Assembly (NCBI GenBank): GCA_964458775.1
Contig: CAYWLQ010000111.1
Span: 1-19,832 of the forward strand
DNA: 19,832 nt
Origin: CAYWLQ01 sp964458775
GTDB taxonomy: Bacteria > Myxococcota_A > Polyangia > JAAYKL01
Direction: 5' to 3'
Shown here in pieces: positions 15,006-19,832 of this stretch. Numbering within the stretch: the first letter of the stretch is position 1; every line of letters begins with the position of its first letter. Made by a program: the position numbers and the translations under genes. The notes under the pieces were generated by a model. It worked only from the letters and a program-made list of their open reading frames with translations, was not told the DNA's origin and ran no database searches.

Positions 15006-15977
15006 CTATTTGGGGGAAGTAAGAGCTTTTGCTTCTGCTATGTCGGCAGCGCATCTAAATCCGAAATGATGGAAAGGATCATTACCTGGTACGTGAGATC
15101 GGCGATAATATGATGTTGCATATTCGGCAGGCCAGTACCATGAACCTCCTCGAACTACTCGGCGTCTCATCTTGTTGCATTTTTCGTCTCCGGCACAAGG
15201 TCCTTTGGGATCGGGACCTGTACATTCGGCTCCGCAATGCTCATAACTTTTAGAGTACCAATCGTAAACCCATTCCCAACTATTTCCCGCCATGTCGTAT
15301 AAACCGTAAACTCCGGGAGGTTTTGACCCCACAACTTCGGGTCTTCCTTTTTCGGGATGGTTGCTTGCCTGAGGAATGCCGCATGATCTTCCCTTTTTAT
15401 CCATATAAACCATATGTTCACAAGACGGTTCATCATTACCCCATGGATATACTCTACCGTCTGTGCCTCTCGCAGCCTTTTCCCATTCTGCTTCTGTCGG
15501 CAGATGTTTTCCTGCTACCTTGCAGTAGTTTACAGCATCGTACCAACTGATTCCGTTTATAGGTTGATTTGGTTTGTTAAAATCCTTGTAGTTGGGACCC
15601 GCTTTCTTGCATTTGCCGGCTTTAATACACTCTTGAAACTCAGCATAGGTGACTTCGTTTATATCCATATAAAAGGTTTGAACCCATATTGTCTGCTGCG
15701 GTTTGGCATGAGGAGGTCCGTCGTTTGAGCCTCTAATAAAATTACCTCCTGGAATACATGCCATAGCTTTGGGAGTATCTCCGCATGGCAAAACAGTCGG
15801 CGATGCAGTAGGCAAAACATCTTTTGGTGGATTACTTGCTGTTGCAGCTGTTTCTTTCGGAGTCTTGCTATTGGGCAAAACAGTCGGCGAAGTAGCTTTT
15901 TCAACAGCGATTACGGTTAAAGAGAATCCGACTAATATGAACACACATAACAGTGCAGTTTTATATAGCTTGCTCAT
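15006..15977 (-). CDS. Exported SUMF1/FGE-fold protein, likely not a true formylglycine generator
   Basis: A 323-residue protein with an N-terminal signal peptide or anchor (MSKLYKTALLCVFILVGFSLTVIA), a Pro/Thr/Ser linker with the repeated wording SPTVLP...TPK, and a formylglycine-generating-enzyme (sulfatase-modifying factor) domain from about 72 to 310. Marks: MACIPGGNFIRGS, HLPTEAEWEKAARG, YPWGN, GLYDMAGNSWEW, RVVRGGSW (273-280) and FGFRCA. True FGEs carry an active-site Cys just after RGGS; here the sequence reads RGGSWYWPAEYATSYYRRS, with no Cys, so oxidation of sulfatases is unlikely and the fold probably serves binding or another reaction. The ATG at 15977 overlaps the preceding stop as ATGA and has GGAAGA upstream; a longer frame to 16055 lies inside the previous gene and is rejected. 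Confidence 0.86.
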   Translation of the reverse strand: MSKLYKTALLCVFILVGFSLTVIAVEKATSPTVLPNSKTPKETAATASNPPKDVLPTASPTVLPCGDTPKAMACIPGGNFIRGSNDGPPHAKPQQTIWVQTFYMDINEVTYAEFQECIKAGKCKKAGPNYKDFNKPNQPINGISWYDAVNYCKVAGKHLPTEAEWEKAARGTDGRVYPWGNDEPSCEHMVYMDKKGRSCGIPQASNHPEKGRPEVVGSKPPGVYGLYDMAGNSWEWVYDWYSKSYEHCGAECTGPDPKGPCAGDEKCNKMRRRVVRGGSWYWPAEYATSYYRRSHVPGNDPFHHFGFRCAADIAEAKALTSPK

Positions 15978-16999
15978 TTGTCTTCCGACGGCAGTTTGTC
16001 TACAACAGATACTCCCGTTTTTTTGTCCACGGTACGAGCTTGTACAATGGTCCAAACATTGAATGTTTTCTTATGGCCTATCCATGCAGTAAAATTCTCT
16101 CCAGTTTGTACAATATAGTCATAAACACCGTCAGCTGTCCAAGGTTGTTTTGTTCCTGCCGTACGAATGACCTTTGTTTGGGAATCGTATGGCAGAGATA
16201 ACATGTTCTGTTTGTAATCATCCGAAAACTTAAAGTACTGCTCTGCATTAGATAGGTATAAAGTCCTGATTGTAAGACCGCATTTTCTTGCGGCATCCCC
16301 CACCTGCTTGACTGTTTTTTTAGCCGTTAGGTCTCCTCTTACGGGATATACACGGTTTGTTCTAAACAAAGAGACAATATAGTCATATTGAGACTGATCG
16401 GTTAAAAACGTGGGTACGCCGACTTTTCCAAAAGTTTTAACAATGCGTACTAAACGCCTTCGTACAAATTTGCTTCCCATTTTTAAAGCTTGAAGAACAT
16501 CTTTTTGAAACTTCGGATCTTTGTCAGAATAGGCTTGTTGAACTAGAGCCTTTGTTGAAGAATAGTTTTCCTCTGACCACATCTTTGTAAAAGTTTCGGG
16601 ATCTTTTGCATTCAAGAAGATAACACGAAATACATAATGCAAGCTTACTACCATTTGATCAAAATCTAACGGAACAAGCACTTCCGGTTTTGCCCAAGCA
16701 GCCATTAGATAGTTTTGATCTGTGCCCAAACCGACAAATACTCCTCCCGAATTGGAAATGCTATTTTTAAAAAGATCGTGCCGCTGCTCATCTGAAATCC
16801 AATAGTGGCTGTCACGGGTAAGTTTTTCCGGATGCGGGTCAGGTTCAACAGAAGAAAAAGCTGTGGCCCACTCAGCGGGGATTGGTGACAGAACAGGTGA
16901 CTGTGATTCCGATGCAGATATATTCCTTTGGGATATTAGGAGAATAAGAGTTGCCAAAACGCTTACGTTAAAAAAAACTGAATTCCTTTGCTGTTTCAT
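15974..16999 (-). CDS. Exported protein of unknown function (LIC_10091-like?)
   Basis: A 341-residue protein with a Sec signal (MKQQRNSVFFNVSVLATLILLISQ, probable cut near SAS-ES). The mature part has a striking block GGVFVGLGTDQNYLMAAWAKPEVLVPLDFDQMVVSLHYVFRVIFL across residues 85-129 and a C-terminal block WTADGVYDYIVQTGENFTAWI. The first block resembles my recollection of a Leptospira LIC_10091-type family with a Rossmann-like, possibly methyltransferase-related fold; that link is tentative and no catalytic role can be stated. The ATG at 16999 has GAGGA just upstream. Its stop overlaps the SUMF1 gene start as ATGA, so both are made together in the same compartment. Confidence 0.75.
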   Translation of the reverse strand: MKQQRNSVFFNVSVLATLILLISQRNISASESQSPVLSPIPAEWATAFSSVEPDPHPEKLTRDSHYWISDEQRHDLFKNSISNSGGVFVGLGTDQNYLMAAWAKPEVLVPLDFDQMVVSLHYVFRVIFLNAKDPETFTKMWSEENYSSTKALVQQAYSDKDPKFQKDVLQALKMGSKFVRRRLVRIVKTFGKVGVPTFLTDQSQYDYIVSLFRTNRVYPVRGDLTAKKTVKQVGDAARKCGLTIRTLYLSNAEQYFKFSDDYKQNMLSLPYDSQTKVIRTAGTKQPWTADGVYDYIVQTGENFTAWIGHKKTFNVWTIVQARTVDKKTGVSVVDKLPSEDK

Positions 17000-17090
17000 T
17001 ATTCCTCGTTCTTGTTTTACTTTTTAATCGTTTCTTAGGACCGCCCAGAACAGCGGTTTATTCATTAACGAACAAAAGAACTCAATCATT

Positions 17091-17576
17091 CTAGCCGCAG
17101 CACTTTTTAAATTTTTTACCGCTTCCGCATGGACAAGGTTCGTTTCGGCCTACTTTAGCTGTTTCCCTGACAAACGGAGGTCTACCTACTATTTCACCGT
17201 CTAAAAAGAACCACTTTTCTCCTTCTCTTTTAAAAACGGCTCGTTCATGGTGATGCTCCTCCTTGCCCTTTTGGATGTAGCTTGCAACAAATTCCACCTT
17301 TCCTTCTTCATCTTCTGAAGTGCCTTTTTCAGTGGAAATAATATTGAGACCTGTCCATTTGGAATTTCTGGACCAAGCTAAAGCCGAGTCTTCATCAAAC
17401 TCTGAAATAGCTGTTTTGTGTGTTGTCTTCTTTACATAGTCAATTCTTCCAGTTACATACGCCGAATAGCGAGAGCGCAATAATGCTTCAGCTGTAGGGG
17501 CGTTTTGGGTTCCATCCAAAAAGGGGCCGCAACACAAATCTGTTTTTTTTCCCGAGCCGCATACACAATTATCCAT
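17091..17576 (-). CDS. YchJ-like SEC-C metal-binding protein
   Basis: A 161-residue cytoplasmic protein with the YchJ plan: an N-terminal SEC-C motif CVCGSGKKTDLCCG (4-17), a central NTF2-like domain (AEALLRSRYSAYVTGRIDYV to EKWFFLDGE), and a second SEC-C motif CPCGSGKKFKKCCG (148-161) that ends the protein. Each CxC...CC set is expected to bind one zinc ion. YchJ has no firmly known function; SEC-C motifs in SecA bind SecB and ribosomes, so a role around translation or protein targeting is possible. ATG at 17576 is supported by GAGG seven to eight bases upstream. It is on the same strand as the exported pair, 91 bases upstream of that pair's start. Confidence 0.92.
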   Translation of the reverse strand: MDNCVCGSGKKTDLCCGPFLDGTQNAPTAEALLRSRYSAYVTGRIDYVKKTTHKTAISEFDEDSALAWSRNSKWTGLNIISTEKGTSEDEEGKVEFVASYIQKGKEEHHHERAVFKREGEKWFFLDGEIVGRPPFVRETAKVGRNEPCPCGSGKKFKKCCG

Positions 17577-17692
17577 CTGTTACCTCATTTTTTTTAATCA
17601 ACCTATGTTACATGGCAATCCAGCCCAAAAATCGGCTGAGACGTGCAGATGCTTTAAATTTCTTCTACATCGTTTTGTATTAGAAAGGAAAG

Positions 17693-17827
17693 ATGCTTTT
17701 GATGCCATTCTATAACAGAATTGAAAATTCAATTGGTTTTACAATAAGGTTTGTAAGTAAACATAAAGAATGCAGAAAGAATGCAGAAATACCTCAAGAA
17801 ATTATTGAATGTTTTACTGAATTGTGA
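17693..17827 (+). CDS. Possible 44-residue small protein
   Basis: An open frame MLLMPFYNRIENSIGF ... EIIECFTEL ending 42 bases before the cysteine-rich lipoprotein gene. AAAGGA lies three bases before the ATG, rather close. The sequence looks protein-like but includes a perfect tandem 11-base repeat AAAGAATGCAG (17765-17775, 17776-17786), whose length is not a multiple of three. I recognise no family. It could equally be the leader of the downstream gene. Called only as a candidate. Confidence 0.25.
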   Translation: MLLMPFYNRIENSIGFTIRFVSKHKECRKNAEIPQEIIECFTEL

Positions 17828-17869
17828 AAAAGTTTAAATCATTTTGGGAAACCGTAATAGGAGGCGAAA

Positions 17870-18142
17870 ATGCGAGGTTTGGGATTGAAAATTTTGGTTG
17901 TTGCAATTGCTTGCAATGTATCATTGTTAAGCATTGCATGTGACGAAGAGGAAAAAATGGTCTGTTGCGAATGCACATGTTACGCTAATACCCCTGATGT
18001 TAACGATGTTAAGAAGAATATTAGCGGAATGAATATTGATTGCATATCTAAATGCAGAACCCATTGTGACACTGTTGAAGCAAAACTGTCAAAGGATCCC
18101 AAGGAGGTTAAGTGCGAAAGTCAAGAGCAGTCGACAAAATAG
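17870..18142 (+). CDS. Small cysteine-rich lipoprotein
   Basis: A 90-residue protein with a lipoprotein signal ending LSIAC (Cys24). The mature chain is acidic and has eight further cysteines in a clear pattern: CCxCxC (32, 33, 35, 37), about 20 residues, CxxxCxxxC (58, 62, 66), then Cys82. Four disulfides or a bound metal would fit an exported domain. I know no named family with this spacing. AGGAGG six bases before the ATG is an excellent ribosome site. The gene is alone on its strand, convergent with the PHP-domain gene. A short T- and A-rich tract (18147-18160) follows the stop but forms no convincing terminator. Confidence 0.78.
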   Translation: MRGLGLKILVVAIACNVSLLSIACDEEEKMVCCECTCYANTPDVNDVKKNISGMNIDCISKCRTHCDTVEAKLSKDPKEVKCESQEQSTK

Positions 18143-18183
18143 CATTTTTTTCAAAAAAGGTTTCAAAGTCCGCAGTTCGATTA

Positions 18184-19029
18184 TCACAATAATTTCTTTT
18201 TTAAGTCGACAAGTCTATCGTAGAATTCATTGGGAACGTTAAGATTTCCGGGACCGTAACCGAGTCGAATTGAGGGCTTTATGGCTCCATGGAAGTCGGA
18301 ACCTCCGCTTTGAAGCAAATCGTGTTTACGTGCCAGTCCGGATAACTTCTTAATATCTTTTTTTGAATATCCTGAATAGCATGTTTCTATTCCTAAGAGA
18401 CCGTGTTTTTTCAGTTGGTTTATTAGAGCGGACAGCTCAGAACCTCCTCTTTTGGTCTGATCCGGATGAGCTATTATGGGAATTCCCGAGGCTTTTCGTA
18501 TTACTGAGACCGCTTCGGATTGGGGAATTCTTGTTTTCGGAATGTATGCTGCACCTCCTTTGGCGAGGTACTTTAAGAAAGCCTCTTCCATTGAACCGAC
18601 ATAACCCTTCCTTAATAAGATTGATGCAAAATGGGGCCTTCCAATTATTCCAGGACTAGCTTCTTCCTCAACCTCTTCAGTTGTTATAGAAATTCCAATT
18701 GTGCGCAGTCGATTTACTATTTTGATATTGCGTTTTTTTCGTTCTTGCTCCGCAAAAGATAACATTTCCAGGAGCTCCGGGCTTTTATGATTAATAAATA
18801 GACCCACAATATGTAGGGCACCTGTTTCTATTTCGGCAGAAATTTCCACTCCCGGAACAAAATTGATGCTTTTTCCTATAGCAGCTTCGATTGCTATTTC
18901 GATACCGTTAACTGTATCGTGATCTGTAACAGCTACTGCAAAAAGTCCGATACTAAGAGCTTCGGTTATAACTTCTTCAGGCGATAGAGTGCCGTCCGAG
19001 TAGCAGGAATGACAATGCAGATCAATCAA
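18184..19029 (-). CDS. PHP-domain phosphoesterase (RNase AM/YciV type)
   Basis: A 281-residue cytoplasmic metal-dependent phosphoesterase. The PHP metal ligands are in place: IDLHCHSCYSDG (His5, His7, Asp12), TDHD (His37), PGVEIS (Glu62), GRPHFA, IIAHPDQ and GGSDFHG near the C-terminus. Length and order match the YciV/RNase AM group, which removes 3' phosphate from nucleoside 3',5'-bisphosphates and trims RNA 5' ends nucleotide by nucleotide; the exact substrate here is inferred from family. The start codon is TTG at 19029, fixed by the family's near-invariant N-terminus xIDLHxHS and by the TTGA overlap with the preceding stop; there is no good Shine-Dalgarno, so translation depends on coupling. 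Confidence 0.92.
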   Translation of the reverse strand: MIDLHCHSCYSDGTLSPEEVITEALSIGLFAVAVTDHDTVNGIEIAIEAAIGKSINFVPGVEISAEIETGALHIVGLFINHKSPELLEMLSFAEQERKKRNIKIVNRLRTIGISITTEEVEEEASPGIIGRPHFASILLRKGYVGSMEEAFLKYLAKGGAAYIPKTRIPQSEAVSVIRKASGIPIIAHPDQTKRGGSELSALINQLKKHGLLGIETCYSGYSKKDIKKLSGLARKHDLLQSGGSDFHGAIKPSIRLGYGPGNLNVPNEFYDRLVDLKKKLL

Positions 19030-19370
19030 GATTGTTTCACATTTTCAGGTGAGTGAGAGCTGAAGGATGTAAATTCCTCTAATTTTCTTTCCAAACGTCT
19101 AATGTCTTCAATAATAAGATTTAGTTTCTTAAAAAGAAAAAAAGCCCAAGCAAAAAGAAGCCACATAAGGGTTGCGCCCAGAATAACTGCGATAGTCTCT
19201 GTGAGAGTGTACTGATCAGACAATGCATTGTACATAATAATCCAAAGAGCCGCTGCAACCAAAGATGAAGCACCTGTTCTCCAAAACCAGGCACGTGTGC
19301 GTTTATGGCGAATGATTAAATTTTTTAGTTCCTGCCTGGTTTTTTCGTAGTTAAGCTGATCAAATGACAT
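19026..19370 (-). CDS. Small two-helix membrane protein of unknown function
   Basis: A 114-residue protein: a basic, helical N-terminal stretch (RQELKNLIIRHKRTRAWFWR), two hydrophobic helices (about 33-49 and 58-80, the second rich in Trp and Phe), then a charged coiled-coil-like stretch (LIIEDIRRLERKLEEF). Both ends are probably cytoplasmic. It resembles the many small 2TM proteins without names; I do not recognise a family. ATG at 19370 has AGGAT upstream. Its stop overlaps the PHP gene start as TTGA, so it is the first gene of a coupled pair. Confidence 0.7.
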   Translation of the reverse strand: MSFDQLNYEKTRQELKNLIIRHKRTRAWFWRTGASSLVAAALWIIMYNALSDQYTLTETIAVILGATLMWLLFAWAFFLFKKLNLIIEDIRRLERKLEEFTSFSSHSPENVKQS

Positions 19371-19435
19371 GTACTAATCCTAGCGGCTCTTTTATCGAGA
19401 AGCAATGGAAGGAATACTTTTTGTAAATAAAACAA

Positions 19436-19464
19436 TTGACTATCTTTTTGCACATTTCAATACT
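19436..19464 (+). promoter_or_regulatory. Probable sigma-70-type promoter
   Basis: TTGACT (19436-19441), 17-base spacer, AATACT (19459-19464), a good housekeeping-type promoter upstream of the Asp-Thr-repeat lipoprotein gene. The transcript would begin near 19471 with an untranslated leader of about 70 bases. Confidence 0.42.
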
Positions 19465-19540
19465 TGTTCACACTTACAGTATGCAATAATTGTTTTAGAT
19501 GTTATGCTTATCGCAGTAACAGAATCGAAAGGATTATTAA

Positions 19541-19832
19541 ATGAAAAGTCTGTGTTTTCCGAAAACAGGTTTACTCTTAATACTACTGATGTGCTTTTCC
19601 TGCTCTGAATCTCACCAAAGGTTTGAGGTACAGGAAGACAGCGGGGAAACTAACGGGACGGGCGATACTGATATCGACACTGATACTGACACTGATACTG
19701 ATACAGACACGGATACCGACACCGATACGGATACCGACACTGATACGGATACCGACACTGATACGGATACCGACACCGATACGGATACCGACACCGATAC
19801 GGATACCGACACCGATACGGATACCGACACTG
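19541..19832 (+). CDS. Lipoprotein with Asp-Thr repeat, 3' end missing
   Basis: The first 97 codons of a gene that runs off the right edge. The signal MKSLCFPKTGLLLILLMCFSC gives a lipidated Cys21 (lipobox CFSC, somewhat atypical). After an acidic linker (SESHQRFEVQEDSGETNG) the chain becomes an almost pure Asp-Thr repeat from about residue 41 to the edge. Such DT tracts serve as stiff, acidic, possibly calcium-binding spacers between the lipid anchor and a distal domain in surface lipoproteins of some deltaproteobacteria; the distal domain is not visible, so function cannot be given. AAAGGA about ten bases before the ATG at 19541 supports the start. The DNA repeat could vary in length by slippage in multiples of three bases, keeping frame. 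Confidence 0.77.
   Translation, partial: MKSLCFPKTGLLLILLMCFSCSESHQRFEVQEDSGETNGTGDTDIDTDTDTDTDTDTDTDTDTDTDTDTDTDTDTDTDTDTDTDTDTDTDTDTDTDT
19724..19831 (+). repeat. 18-bp tandem repeat coding for Asp-Thr
   Basis: Six consecutive copies of GATACGGATACCGACAC(C/T) (starts 19724, 19742, 19760, 19778, 19796, 19814), differing only in the last base, and continuing to the window edge. A degenerate zone of the same coding content (GATACTGACACTGATAC and similar) precedes it from about 19664. Each unit encodes DTDTDT. Confidence 0.95.

Noticed and set aside
15978..16055. N-terminal extension of the SUMF1 protein
   Set aside because: It would lie inside the preceding gene and bury the signal peptide; the ATGA junction at 15974-15977 is more natural.
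17040..17057. ACCGC/GCGGT hairpin between the YchJ gene and the exported pair
   Set aside because: Five-base stem with an eight-base loop and no T run; too weak to call a terminator.
19405..19608. 67-codon plus-strand frame before the Asp-Thr lipoprotein
   Set aside because: It overlaps the start of the lipoprotein gene out of frame, covers a good promoter, and lacks family likeness.
19612..19830. Minus-strand open frame encoding a pure Ser-Val repeat
   Set aside because: It is the antisense reading of the Asp-Thr repeat; the plus-strand frame has a ribosome site, a start and a lipoprotein signal.

Overview
The window looks like part of a chromosome from a Gram-negative bacterium, most plausibly a deltaproteobacterium in the broad sense (Myxococcota or a related group). 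The clues are several lipoprotein or secretory signal peptides, a type III/flagellar export-gate pair, a SUMF1-fold surface protein, a PQQ-propeller lipoprotein, a solo MshEN-domain protein, and a lipoprotein with a long Asp-Thr repeat. Placement to phylum is inference. Base composition looks moderate. Genes are densely packed, with several stop/start overlaps (ATGA, GTGA, TTGA, TAATG).

Layout. (1) 3-3172 (+): the tail of a phage-defence locus. The 3' part of a BrxD-type (DUF2791) ATP-binding protein is followed two bases later by a complete Lhr-like helicase of BrxHI type. The rest of the system lies off the left edge. (2) 3173-5798: a repeat-rich accessory stretch with two G-rich short tandem arrays, two ATTGGGGAC-containing elements bracketing a 352-residue predicted lipoprotein gene, and a DedA-family membrane protein. 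(3) 5799-9356 (-): FliO-like protein, FliP/SctR export-gate subunit and Lon protease, in that transcription order. The usual fliQ/sctS partner is absent from the slot after fliP. (4) 9578-10582 (+): a YbhN/UPF0104 polytopic membrane protein, convergent across a stem-loop with a 40-codon gene for ribosomal protein bTHX (10653-10775, -). (5) 11031-12137 (+): an MshEN-domain protein carrying both 24-residue c-di-GMP-binding signatures. (6) 12182-14457 (-): a PQQ-propeller lipoprotein translationally coupled to a dGTPase-like HD hydrolase. (7) 14674-14946 (+): a small gene with a very strong ribosome binding site. (8) 15006-17576 (-): a YchJ-like SEC-C protein, then an exported protein coupled by ATGA to a SUMF1-domain exported protein. 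(9) 17870-18142 (+): a small cysteine-rich lipoprotein. (10) 18184-19370 (-): a two-helix membrane protein coupled by TTGA to a PHP-domain phosphoesterase. (11) 19541 to the right edge (+): the start of a lipoprotein whose visible part runs into an 18-bp tandem repeat coding for Asp-Thr.

How the pieces relate. The first two genes act together in phage defence. Lon and the export-gate genes may be one transcript, though their biology is separate. Most others are housekeeping (Lon, dGTPase-like, PHP, bTHX, YchJ) interleaved with lineage-specific envelope proteins. I see no tRNA, rRNA, CRISPR array, integrase or complete insertion sequence.
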